Source: Azorinus chamasolen (lineage: Eukaryota; Mollusca; Bivalvia; Cardiida; Solecurtidae). Taken from it: a DNA stretch of 64,000 nucleotides. A program made the translations under genes and the position numbers. Within the stretch, counting starts at the first letter, position 1. Each line of letters begins with the position of its first letter. The notes below the pieces were generated by a model. That model searched no databases and was not told the DNA's origin. It saw only the letters and a list, made by a program, of their open reading frames with translations. The stretch is taken from contig OY755242.1 in NCBI GenBank assembly GCA_963576725.1, positions 29,252,725 to 29,316,724 of the forward strand, read 5' to 3'. Of the stretch, positions 22,329-35,800 are shown piece by piece.

Positions 22329-22514
22329 TATGAATTCGGGACCATCAATTATTTTCATAGAAGTGAGAATCTTGTTTGAATGGGGTTTGCTGTTCCTATT
22401 TCAGATCATATATCGTATAAACATCATTCATGGAAAAACCTGAAGAAACAGAGAAAGCAAAGCAGTTGTATACTCACATTATAATAAATATGGTACTTCT
22501 AAACATGGTTGATA

Positions 22515-22618
22515 TCAACCAAATATCTTTCTTTTAATTTTGCCAAGGAATGATTCATCTTCAAAGCTCTCTGTTTCTTCATTATAAGTAGAGTTGCTTT
22601 CCCCTGACCATCCACTCT
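22515..22618 (-). CDS. DNAJA3: DNAJA3 exon 12 (terminal, C-terminal tail)
   Basis: The acceptor TTTTCTGTTTCAG is followed by AG AGT GGA, completing Glu447. The tail is acidic (ETESFEDES), then [11 protein letters not shown] and TGA at 22515-22517. It corresponds to the E/D-rich FLSKLKKMF-type C-terminus of vertebrate DNAJA3. No AATAAA-type signal is obvious just downstream. Confidence 0.85.
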
Positions 22619-25600
22619 CTGAAACAGAAAGTGGACAATTACAGTAACACCTCTCTATAACGACCACTAAATTACATCAAGTATTTTGTGTTAAAGGCAG
22701 GTGGATGCTTAAAGCAAGGTGAAAGTAAAACAGAACGCTCCTATAGGAGCGTTCTGTTTTACTTTCACCTTGCTTTAAGCAACCACCTGCCCAAAAAACC
22801 AACTAATTAACACAATTTAGTGGTCGATATAGAGAGGTTTTACTGTATTCTGAATTTCTTTCCCCAAAAGAACACTTTGAATTGATTTGAAATAATAAGA
22901 ACTTTCCTGCCTTCCCACTTTTGGTCCCTTTTTTCATGGTACCTTGATTTGCTTTTAATTCTCCAAGTAACACTTAAACTGAGCACTGAGAATATTTGAC
23001 ACAGATATTATACCGTACTAGCTCTGATAAACACCCCGGGGGCATAATTTTTTCAAAAGGAGCTTCTTGCATTTTGCACAGGTGGTTGCTTAATGTAGAA
23101 TGTTGAGAACATGTAATTTCATTCATTGTTAGCTTCCCCCAAGAAGTAAGGAGATGTTTAATATATAAGAGATGGGGCATTTATTAGAACGAATATGGTA
23201 AGCTCTTTAATTGCTTTCATTGTTAAGTCTAAACCAGAGGACTACAACTCTACTCAAAAATAATTAATCATAATGCTAGTACATGTGCAAAAACAGCAAA
23301 CTTACGGAAAGTCATGTAATGGCAGATTTTATATTGGTGGCATACAATCACTAAACAAGTGCAGCAAGATTTCAACAAAAATTTTCAACCTAAAATGGAA
23401 TCTGATGAAATAGTGTTAACCCTTTACTACATGAATAGTCATGTAAGAAATGATGACATTATGAATATTAATTAGATTAATTGTTAAAATAGAACATGGA
23501 CACAGCAATATTTGGCCAAGGTACACATTAAAGAATTGTATTTATGTTATAGCATCTGGGTCTACTCTGCTTGCAAAGGTGTAAAAAAATGATGAGGTAA
23601 AGGGTTAACCCTTTATTCCATAAATATGCTTTTCTATGCCCGTCTGATCAGAGTCTGCTGTTTTGACAGGATTCTAGTTTCAGTGGTGGCCAAAATTAAA
23701 CTAATTAATATTCATGATGTCATTGTTTCTCACATGAATATTCATTGAGTAAAGGGTTAAAAGGGTGACAAATATGACCCAAACTGATCATTGAGGGGAA
23801 TGGAAGAAAGTCTGTCTCTAAATCTACATTTGGTAACATGAAATGGAAGAAAGTCTGTCTCTAAATCTACATTTGGAAACATGAAATGGGGGAAAGTCTG
23901 TCTCTAAATCTACATTTGGTAACATGAAATGGAAGAAAGTCTGTCTCTAAATCTACATTTGGTAACATGAAATGGAAGAAAGTCTGTCTCTAAATCTACA
24001 TTTTGTAACATGAAATGGAAGAAAGTCTGTCTCTAAATCTACATTTGGAACATGAAATGGGGGAAAGTCTGTCTCTAAATCTAGATATGGTGACATGAAA
24101 TGGGAGAAAGCCTGTCTCTAAATCTACATTTGGTGACATGGAATGGGAGAAAGTCTGTCTCTGAATCTACATTTGGTAACATGAAATGGGAGAAAGTATG
24201 TCTCTAAATCTACATTTGGTAACATGAAATGGAAGAAAGTCTGTCTCTAAATCTACATTTGGTAGCATGAAAAGGGAGAAAGTCTGTCTAAATCTACATT
24301 TGGTAACATGAAATGGGGGAAAGTCCGTCTCTAAAACTAGATATGGTGACATGAAATGGGAGAAAGTGTCTCTAAATCTACATTTGGTACAAACATGAAA
24401 TGGAAGAAAGTCCCTCTCTAAAACTACATTTGGTAACGTGAAATGAAAGAAAGTCTGTCTCTAAATCTACATTTGGTAGCATGAAATGGAAGAAAGTCTG
24501 TCTCTAAATCTACATTTGGTAACAAGAAATGGAAGAAAGTCTGTCTCTAAATCTACATAAAGTAACATGAAATGGAAGAAAGTCCGTCACTAAATCTACA
24601 TTTGGTAACATGAAATGGAAGAAAGTCTGTCTCTAAATCTACATTTGGAAACATGAAATGGGAGAAAGTCTGTCTCTAAATCTACATTTGGTGACATGAA
24701 ATGGGAGAAAGTCTGTCTCTAAATCTACATTTGGTAACACGAAATGGAAGAAAGTCTGTCTCTAAATCTACATTTGGTAACATGAAATGGGAGAAAATTT
24801 GTCTCTTAATCTACATTTGGTAACATGAAATGGGAGAAAGTGTGTCTCTAAATCTACATTTGGTAGCATGAAATGGGGGAAAGTCTGTCTCTAAATCTAG
24901 ATATGGTGACATGAAATGGGAGAAAGTCTGTCTCTAAATCAATATTTGGTAACATGAAATGGGAGAAAGTCTGTCTCTAAATCTACATTTGGTAACATGA
25001 AATGGGAGAAAGTCTGTTTCTAAATCTACATTTGGAAACATGAAATGGAAGAAAGTCGGTCTCTAAATCTAGATATGGTGACATGAAATGGGAGAAAGTC
25101 TGTCTCTAAATCTACATTTGGTGACATGAAATGGGAGAAAGTCTGTCTCTAAATCTACATTTGGTAACATGAAATGGGAGAAAGTCTTTTCTAAATCTAC
25201 ATTTGGTAACATAAAATGGGAGAAAGTCTGTCTCTTAATCTACATTTGGTAGCATGAAATGGGAAAAAGCCTGTCCATAAATCTAGATATGTTGACATGA
25301 AACGGGAGAAAGTCTGTCTCTAAATCTACATTTGGTAACATGAAATGGTAGAAAGTCTGTCTCTAAATCTATATTTGGTGACATGAAAAGGGAGAAAGTC
25401 TCACTCTAAATCTACATTTGGTGACAGTCTGTCTTTAAATCTATATTAAGTGTCAGACATGAAATAGGTACAAGATACAAGAAGCTTTATTTTCAGTCGG
25501 GTTTACAACAAATAACATTAGCTATATCAGAACTTGAGAAGCTATTTGCCGACTGTAGTAACATAAAACAATAACACTTTAAAAACAACAGCAGGAGAAA

Positions 25601-26774
25601 GTCTGTCTCTAAATCTATATTAGGTGTCAGACATGAAATGGGAGAAAGTCTGTCTTTAAATCTACATAAGGTATCAGACATGATATGGGAGAAAGTCTCT
25701 CTCTAAATCTAGATATGGTGACATGAAATGGGAGAAAGTCTGTCTCTAAATCTACATTAGATGACATGTTCTAGTTCTAAACTTTTTCTTAGCATGGTTA
25801 GATTAAGAGTGTCTGAATTGTGTGCTGTTGTACTTATTATGTTACTGTATTTTATCCATGCAGTGAACCAGAACAATAAATACAAATCTGATAAAAGGCC
25901 ACCTGCAGATAATTCCTTTGAAATTTGGTGAAAATGCAGTCAATGGTTAATGAGATATTGTTTAACCCATTCCTCCATAAGACTATTTTTAGATCCAACC
26001 TCTTTGAATAAATATACCGAAAAGGAGCATTAACTAGAGAAAAGGATTTTTTTTTAGAATTTCGTAGTTTTGAAACCATTGTGATAAATAGAGTACATGT
26101 ATTTGCTCCTAAGGAGCAAATGCTCTATTTATCACAATGTTTCAAGAAGTGACTATTACAGAGGCGTAGAAAGATGTATTTATGGAGGAAAGAGTTAAGC
26201 CTTCACTCCATGAATATTCATGTAAGAAATAATAACACAACATGAATATTAATTAGATTAAATTTATACTGCCTCATGGTCACAGGAATTTTTGGCTATA
26301 GTAGATTTCATTAGCAAACACAGCAGACCCTGATCAGACGGCTCCTACAGGATTTGGGTCTTCTCTGGTTGCAAAGGCATAGAAAAGCGTATTGACGGAG
26401 CAATGGGTTAAAGAAATCTGGTAACTGGTACAAGGAAATCCCAATATTGGCCAAGTGTGATAGACACAGAGATAAATGCTCTCCTGCTAAACCAGGTGAC
26501 AAAACAACAGAGATCAGTCACTGCTTTTCAAATGCTGTGTCTAATCATGGTCATCGGTGTGTGACTTGTTTAAAGCAGGTTACCTGTCTTTGTATTTGCT
26601 AGTCCATTTATTGTTCCATCCACATTCCGCTCAAGCTCTGCCCAAGCTAACATCAGTGCTTTCTGCTCCTCTGAAAGATGCCTGAAAATAAAATCGCGAC
26701 CATAAAACATCAACTGGCCAAATACATCAACACTTTTCTTTTTTTGCTAAGGGCTGTTCCAGGAAAAAAGGCCA

Positions 26775-26809
<35 letters not shown>

Positions 26810-29800
26810 CGGAACGGCGATGAATTAAAATTTTGTGGGTGGGGGGTAATAAAGAGTTAAATTTGTGTTGGTTGGGGCGATTTTTTCAATTGTAATTGTG
26901 TTGTATCGGGGTTATTGAATATTTCAATTCGGAGGGGGGGGGGGGGGGCATTAAGCACGGTAATTCTGTGTAAAATTTCCCAAATAAGAAAAAATCGTCG
27001 CCGATATATTCTTTCCCGTTTTCAAGTAAATCCACGTTAATAACGTTTATCACGTCAACAGCGAGATTTCGGTTCGGCTAATCGAATAACGAGACTCTTG
27101 TCCTACAGCCAATCAAAACGCTCGTATTATCGAATGTTCGTTCAACAAATCCAATATGGCGTCCGTTTATGAAATTCGGTATCTGTACCTGCCAATTAAT
27201 GTGAATATAAGACAAAAATGAAAAGCACAGACCGAGATTATGATCTGAGTGTCAAAAATAAGTTCAGCCCAAGATGGCTAGAGTAAGAAATGACGTTGAC
27301 ATTTAGTAAAGAAACAAGAAAAGTGATAGTCGGCGATTTCGTGAAAGTGAAAGTAAACCTTCCCGGGAGAGAGTTCCTTGTTTAATACTGTAAACAAACA
27401 AATTAATTACGGAAAACGCGGCTGTGTAGACTTTGGGGACCATCTGAAAACCGCTAGACATGTCCAGTTATTGAAACAGCGTGTTCAAGTCACAGGTAAA
27501 ACCCTGTAGTATTGAGTATTCACCAGAAAATTGTGTCTGTCAATATAGCTTTGTTAAAGGAACTAGTCAACATGTACCGATTCAGAAAAATTATAAACCA
27601 GTTTAATGAATTAGAACTGAAGATGGTTTATAATGACATAAAGAGTTTGAGTTTGAATGTAAATATGATTAGAAATTGTGACTATAATTGTGTATAAAAA
27701 GGTGAACTATGTCTAGTAAGTTAACTAATTGTTAAGTGTTATATAATACCATGCTGACTTTTAAATCAAATTTCATATCTTTAACGTGTGAGTTTTAATT
27801 GCTTGTGTTTTACAAGAAATTAATCTGGCAATATTGAATAGATCCAGGATAAACTGAATGTAAATTGTATGGACATGCACTGCAACCAGTTTGTTTGAAA
27901 TACAGCTAACGTATGACATGCAACCGGAGTATAATTGTAAAAAACACATGAATGTCCATTCAATGAAAGACCCAAGTGAAAATGCAGGAGAAGACTCCTG
28001 AACTCAGCAAAGCTATACTGGTATTTCATGTGTCGGGGGGGGGGGGGGGCTCCCCCCCCCCCCCTTAACCCCCATACAAGCAGGCTGCCTTTGACCCCAT
28101 CAAATGTTCCTGTTTTTTTTTCACAAACAGCTATTCTCACCCATTTTACTGGTGTTTTTGTAATATTTGCCTCCCTTATATAAGACCTGCTAAGAGATAT
28201 CCAACCAGAGGGCTGTGCAAACAGTGTAGACACAGATCAGCTGTTGCATATAAATGAGGTATCTGATCAGGATCTTCCCAATTGCTTTCCAGACAAATTG
28301 GCAAACTAGAGATGGTGGTGGTAATTTGCAAGCAGTGTAGATCAGATAAGATTTTCATTGCACCAGCTGATCTAGGTCAACACTGTAACAATCTCTTGTG
28401 ATTTGATTTCTGTATATACCGATAAAAGAAATTTAGTAATCATGTAATTCAATGTAATGTGATTGTCTTAATATTCAATTTCTGCCATACAAATAGTCAA
28501 CACAGGAAAATTAAATTTCACAAATTGGACCAACAGTGGCTATCAAAAAGTGGTTATGTTAGATATAAAGTTATCAACAGTCATGGCTCATATTTGCATA
28601 ATTAATGTCTGCTATGTTCTTACACCTTAGAAAGGGTTAAATTTAATGATCATATAATTGAACGTCTTGTGTCAAGGTAAAAGATGTTTATATACTAGGA
28701 ATGGGGAAAAAAGCATTCCACACTAGAAACAAGATGGCAAATAGTTTATTGTTTCAGCATGCCAATGTAATGTGTACAAACTCAACAAAAAGCAGATGAT
28801 TTCAATATTTAGCACATGGCTTGGAGCTCTCGGCCAATCAGATGCCTCAAATAGTGTCGACTATATCGTTTAGTTGACGCTTTTTGAAAAAACCATGGAC
28901 TAACTAACAAACTGTTTATTTAGTCAATGGTTCCTGTCAACCAATCATTATAATGTTTTTTTGACGTCACATCCTAGGCTTTCACGTGATATTTCACCCC
29001 AATGCATCGTAGCCTTGATCAGCTGGTTACACTGAAATACAGTAAAACTTAGGTTAATCGACAATTAAGGGAAATGAATATGAATATGCAATTTTAAATA
29101 CAGTTGACAGTTTAATGCATTACTAAAGGTATGCAGAAAGCTCCTATTTTGAGCGTTATGTGTTACCTTTAACCTGCATTCAAGCATAAAAAGTTGTCTT
29201 TAAAAAGCTTAATAGTGTATTTTATTGACCATTGTACATAGGTTTTACTGTATACAATCTAATCAATGCGTGAAAAGTTGAAAACAATCTTTATTAAAAA
29301 AAATTAAACAAAATAAGATAATAAAAATCTTAATAAAATGATCTAGATCTAGATAGAATTAATTCAATATTTAAAAGTAACTTTTATTTCAAATGCATCA
29401 TATTGAAATTGAAATTATCGTTGAATATTTAATTGTACACAATTTTAAAATCTTGCCATTAAATTTCCAGCTTTGTCGTTTTTCCTTCCTCTTCTTCCAA
29501 AATATTAATGGATTCAGGTGCAATCATGGTTTTCAATCTTGTGCGAAGAGAAGTGAGGGAAAATCAGCACGCGCCTGATGACGTGAAATTGCGAATTTGA
29601 CGACGTTTATTTCTTGTTTTTCCTCGAGCCCAAGCCAGTGCTAAATAGGTTAGCCAATGGTTGAGCGCGACTAAACGAAAAAGTTCTTGGGGGGCTATGC
29701 CCCCTTGAACTATATCGTTTAGTCACGCTCAACCATGGTCTAACCTATACATAAACAATATATATGCTGTCAATATGATTTGCATTCAGAAAACAGCACA

Positions 29801-32800
29801 TTCATAGTAAAACTTGTCAAGCTTTGAGTGGTAAAGAAATCTAGAAAGTACTATTGAATCGGAAATTTCAGTTTTCTTGGTGGTGGGTGGCAAGTTAAAT
29901 ATAAATCTAGTGGTTGTGGGTATCTGACTTATCTTAATTCTCTTGTTTGGGGGGGTAAAAAAAATAAAATTGTGTTGGTGGTACCCCTATTTTTGGCTGG
30001 CGTTCCTACCCCCCCAGGCCTTTTTTCCTGGAACAGCCCTAATTGAAAAATTCTCTTGAAAAGTAAACATAAAAATTCAGCAAGTAAAATATTCTTACAT
30101 GAATACTGAACAGAAAAAGTCTTAATGCAGGGTGAAAGTCATGCAGAAAGCTCCATTGGGACATCAACCTGCATTAAGCTACAACCCATCTGAAAGACTG
30201 CAGTCTGGCACTGGTATTCATGTTGTCATTATTTATTACATGGATACTGAACAGGGAAAAGGTTGATGCAGGATGAAAGTCATGCTGTCTGCAAGACTTT
30301 AAACCTGCATTATGCTACAACCTGTCTGAAAGACTGGCACTGATACTAATTGTAATGTCTGGTTTAGGGAGGTTTTACTGAAGTTACATGTCGTGTCATA
30401 ATTCTGTAATAAAGAATGTAACAAGAGGGCCAGAATGGCCCTGATATCGCTCACCAGACAAGCAGAGGAGAAGATTTTCAAAGTTTTCACTATATGTTTA
30501 CTATTGAAAACTGGTTACCCCTGGGGAGGGGCCAATTTTGACCCCAGGAACATAATTTATATAACTTTTGTAGAGGATCTGAACATGATAATATGTGCCA
30601 AATATGAATGCTGAGAACCTTCCAGATTCAAAGGAGAATATTTTCAAAGTATTCACTATATGTTTCTATTGAAAACTGACCACCTTTGGGGCAGGGCCAA
30701 TTTTGACCCCAGGGGCATAGTTTATATAACTATTGTAGAGAACCTGAACATGATGCTATGTGCCAAATATGAGAGCTGAGAACCTTCCAGTTTCAGGAGA
30801 AGATTTTCAAAGTATTCACTATGTTTCTATTGAAAACTGGCAACCCCTGGGGCGGGGCCAATTTTGACCCCAGGGACATAATTTATATAACTTTTGTAGA
30901 GGACCTGAACATGATGTTATGTGCCAAATATGAAAACTAAGAACCTTCCAGTTTCAGGAGAAGATTTTCAAAGTTTTACTATATGTTTCTATTGAAAACA
31001 AGGCACCCCTGGGGCAGGGCCAATTTTCACCCCAGGGGCATAATTTATATAACTTTTGTAGAGGACCTGAATATGATACGTTGTGCCAAATATGAAAGTG
31101 AGAACCTCCCAGTTTCAGAGGAGAAGATTTTCAAAGTATTCACTATATGTTTCTATTGAAAACTGACCACCTTTGGGGCAGGGCCAATTTTGACCCCAGG
31201 GGCATAGTTTATATAACTATTGTAGAGAACCTGAACATGATGCTTTGTGCCAAATATGAGAGCTGAGAACCTTCCAGTTTCAGGAGAAGATTTTCAAAGT
31301 ATTCACTATGTTTCTATTGAAAACTGGCAACCCCTGGGGCGGGGCCAATTTTGACCCCAGGGACATAATTTATATAAGTTTTGTAGATGACCTGAACATG
31401 ATGTTATGTGCCAAATATGAAAACTAAGAACCTTCCAGTTTCAGGAGACGATTTTCAAAGTTTTACTATATATTTCTATTGAAAACAAGGCACCCCTGGG
31501 GCAGGGCCAATTTTTACCCCAGGGGCATAATTTATATAACTTTTGTAGAGGACCTGAATATGATGCCAATTTTCACCCCAGGGGCATAATTTATATAACT
31601 TTTGTAGAGGACCTGAATATGATGTTATGTGCCAAAGATGAAAGTTGAGAACCCTGTAGATTCAGAGGAGAAGATTTTAAAGGCTCAAATTGTTGATGAC
31701 GGACGACGAACGACGCACGCCGACGGACAACGGGTGATCACAAAAGCTCTAAAAATTGGTGTCTACTCATAAGAATTCTAATGAGTAATCACAGTTTTGG
31801 ATGAATGATGCATATTTTTAGACTACTCATATAATCTACAGCCCTAACACAGAAGGCCCAAACTAATGAAATTTATTTTCAGTAAAACCTCTCTAAACCA
31901 GAATTCTAGTAGAGAATAATTTAGATACTTTTAGGCAGATGGCAGCTTAATGCAGGATGAAAGTCATGCAGAACTTCTGCATGACTTTCACCCTGCATTA
32001 AGCTGTCACCTGTCTCCAAGACCGATATTTATACTAAATTGAACATCCAGTTTAGAGAGGTTATACTGTATATCAAGAAACTCTCTGAGGCCTCAGCAAT
32101 GAAGTCTCAAATGTAAGAACTTACAGAGGAGCTTTGATTTTCATATGTATATAGTGATCACCATAGCCATAGCTGTTGACCCGACTGATACCCTTCCCCG
32201 TCATCCTGATCTTATCATGCGACTGGGTACCGGCTGGTATCTGACAAAACACAATGCAATATAGTAGTCAGCAACAAGTCTGCACAATAAAAAAATATAA
32301 AGATATAGTTCACAATTAGCAGAAAAACAAATTAAATCTGGCACTTGCAAACAGTGTACATCCAGATCAGAGGATAAGGGACTACCCTGTCATTCAATTT
32401 CAGTGTTCATATGTACATATAAATGGTTGGTATTGTTAGAAACTGTAGAGTGTACTCTGTTTGCAAAGGCATGAAAAGACATTTATATGAGGGAAAGGGT
32501 TATTAAAGCAGATCAAGCATGCTTCATTTATTTTCATGATTTATTAGTCACAATACAGGCAAATTTCATCATGAAATCAGTGTCTTGAGATGCCTAGAGT
32601 AGCTATCTCTCGACTCTCTTCTGTTTCTAATCACGATCATCAAGTATAACCACTGAATGTTTCTAGAGGATTGCATGCATATGAACCATAAATTAAAACT
32701 ACAGGCCTTTGATTTAATCCAATGTTTCATTACAATTTAATTTTGTTTCTAAAATCAGTCAAAATTTACTACAAATCCACTTAAATATCAGTATTCGAAT

Positions 32801-35800
32801 CTGACAATCATGAACGAACATCCTTTCGATTCCGATTGATCTTGATTAATCTTGAAAAATAGACAAACACCACAAACACCAGGCATGGATATCACTGACT
32901 TGCTTCTGCCTCTCTTATCAAGCTTTGCGAAAACAATCTATACTCCCTTAACCCATCCCCTCATAGGCTATTTTTAGATCCAACTTCTTTGAATAAATCT
33001 ACCAAAAAGGAGCATTAACTAGAGAAAAGGAAAATTTTACAATGAAGAAAATATTCCAAAATAGGAATATTAGATCAGAGCAATTCAAGTATTTATGGAA
33101 AATTTTAGAATTTTGCAATTTGAAACAATTGTGATAAATATTGCAGTTGCTCCTATAGGAGCAAATGCTCTATTTATGACAATGGTTTCCAACAGATGAC
33201 TTTTGCAGGTGTCAATATGAGGGAATGGGTTAATAAAAAATTATCAATGTGGGTTTCCTCAAATGGCATGTGAAACATTTCAATTGACTGATTACTAGTT
33301 GTTTATACAATTAACCTTTAGCCTGCTAAGGGCAGATAAGTGAACACCTATGCAAATAGTTTGGATCCAGATGACACACCAAGTAACTCGGCGTCTCATC
33401 AGGATCCAAACTGTTTGACACCCAGATTGCATTTTTGTAGACAAAATGATTAAAGCTTGAAATTTGAAAATGTAGTATGTGAAATATTCTGTAAAAATAA
33501 TTTGCTCAGTAGGCTAAAGGTTAAAAGTTTAAAGCTTTAATACAGAATGGTAACCAACACCTTGCTTATGCATTCAAGTTCCAGTCACTTACATCATTAG
33601 TCAAAATCATCATTTTTCACAAGTGAAGTGAGCTTCATCAATTTTTTTATTCTACTGATTATGATGTTTGTCACTCCAAGTCACCAATTTTTCACATTTT
33701 GCGATTATGGCAGAGGTCCTATCCTTGAACAATTTTCATATGCACCAGGTCCTGTCAAAAACTTTGATTATGCCACATTGGCAACCGGAACATTAAAAAT
33801 TATCCATATCCATTTCCAACTTGTATTCATTTGAATGGGGATAAATTGACAATAATTAACTAATGACCAGAGATTAAAGCAAAATCTCAAAACCGCTCTC
33901 AGTGTACCCATGGCTTAAGTTAATACATGAACATTAATCTGCTGATGATTGTGTGTATAAAAGTATTTCAATACAAATAGCTTACTTTTAGCAGTATGTC
34001 ATCATATATGCCTGGTGTACGTAAAGTTCCTCCTAACACAGCCTGGGCTAATGTTATAGTAACATCACTGTGGACGTCTGCCCCTTCACGACGGAAAATC
34101 CGACTTCTACCAACCTATCAACAAAAGGTGCATATCAGTATACTGCCAAACCTATCTCGCCATTTCTAGCTTAAGTTCTTATCAATGTGGGTTTCCTCCT
34201 AGTGGTGCATTTTGGCACCTCTGTAAAAGTAATATTTAGAAACCCTTGTGATAAATAGAGCATTTGCTCCAATGGAGCAAATGCTCTATTTATTACAATG
34301 GTTTCAAAACTACAAAATTCTAAGTCTCCTTTTCTATGGTAAATACTCCTTTTCGGAAGATTAATTCATAGAGGTTGGGTCTTAAAAAAGCCTAGGAGGG
34401 AATGGGTTAATGGTCCATATACAGTGTAGTCAGTCAGACCAATACATTCATGGCAGGTGTTCTGAATGAACATGTTTCAACATAATTCATTTTATAGTTA
34501 AACAAGATGTGTTTGTGAAACACTACACTATGCAAAAACAATATGCCCCCCATCTGATCTTGGAGGCATAAAAATCAGATAAATGTCCAAAGAGCCTTGT
34601 AAAAACTTATATTGCAGTGCACAGGGAGATCACTGCAATGCTGTACGTACAAGGATCAGTCATATTTACTAAAATATAAGAGTTTTTAAGGAATAGATTC
34701 TAGTTTACAAACCAATCTGCTTCCACTACAGAAGGTGGTAGTCTGAGAAATCCAACTTATAGTGTTGCCATCTTTCTTCCTTGAAGGCCATAGAGACATC
34801 AAAGTAGTATGTAATACTCTGCCCTTCTGAGATGCATCCATAAAAGAAATCTGTGAACCCTAATCTAAGTGGTTGAGGAGATATTATCCAGACAAGATTT
34901 GTAGATAGACTTTTGCTAAATTTGAGGTCAAGGTCAGAGTTACGGTCATAGGGACCATCAATGCAGTAAGAGACACCCTACCTTCCAAAGATGCATCTAT
35001 GCAAGAAAATTGGAAACTCTAACTAGCTGAGGCGACATTCTATTTCTCGACAAACTTGCACTAAAATTGAGGTTAAAATTAGGGCCAAGGTAGTATGAGG
35101 CATTCTACTTTCCCAAGATGCATCCACACAAGAAATTTGGAAACCCTAACCAAATGGTTGAAACAGATATCCACAAGAAAAATCCAGACCTTTCAGTAAA
35201 CTTGAGGTCAAAGTCAGGGTCAAGGTAAAAGGAATCAAAGAAGTATCTACTCCCAAGATGCATCCACACAGGAAATTTCGAAATCCTAACCCATGGGATT
35301 GAGGGTTGTAAATAAAGCTGATGTCAAGGTCAATGTCATCGACACAAACGTAGTATGTGACAATCTGCCTTCCCAAGATGCATCAACTCAAGTAATTTGA
35401 AAATTATAACCCAAGGAGTTGAGAAGATATCCTAACAAGAGCAGACCTAGATCAGTTGGCTCCTGTTATAGTCTGATCTGGGCCTACTCTGTTTGCAAAG
35501 GCATAGAAAGTTGTACTTCTGGTGTGAAGTGTTAATAACCCACAAAAAGAAGGGTACCGGTATACAGCGAAACATCAATCATAGGGTATTGAAAATGAGA
35601 AGGACTACTCACTTTGAATGTGGCAAACAATTCTGTGTCCCCTATAGCAACCCTGACGGTCTGCCCATCCTCTACACCTGTAAAATAATAGTATTATATC
35701 ATGCTAAAGTTGTAACCTTTGGAATCTTGAGTAAATTTTCACTTACCCGTATTTAAAACTTGACCTGCATTGAGTTTAACCCTTTACTCCATGAACTTCG

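Larger units (their letters stand above)
26751..30039. mobile_element. 3.3-kb PIF/Harbinger-like DNA transposon remnant
   Basis: Inverted ends GGGCTGTTCCAGGAAAAAAG / CTTTTTTCCTGGAACAGCCC lie outside poly-G/poly-C stretches. The flanking TAA (26748-26750 and 30040-30042) is a 3-bp duplication, as for PIF/Harbinger. No intact transposase is seen. The interior holds another MITE, foldbacks and G-runs. Located in the intron between DNAJA3 exons 10 and 11. Confidence 0.7.

Noticed and set aside
22159..22443. ORF rich in DRRTDGRTDG
   Set aside because: It translates the GACGGACAGACGG microsatellite of the pearl-like element.
23797..25770. CRISPR-like regular array
   Set aside because: The 43-bp units are contiguous and uniform, with no unique spacers, in a eukaryotic intron. 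It is a satellite.
26678..26860. ORF with a poly-glycine stretch
   Set aside because: It only translates the poly-G tract inside the 3.3-kb transposon.
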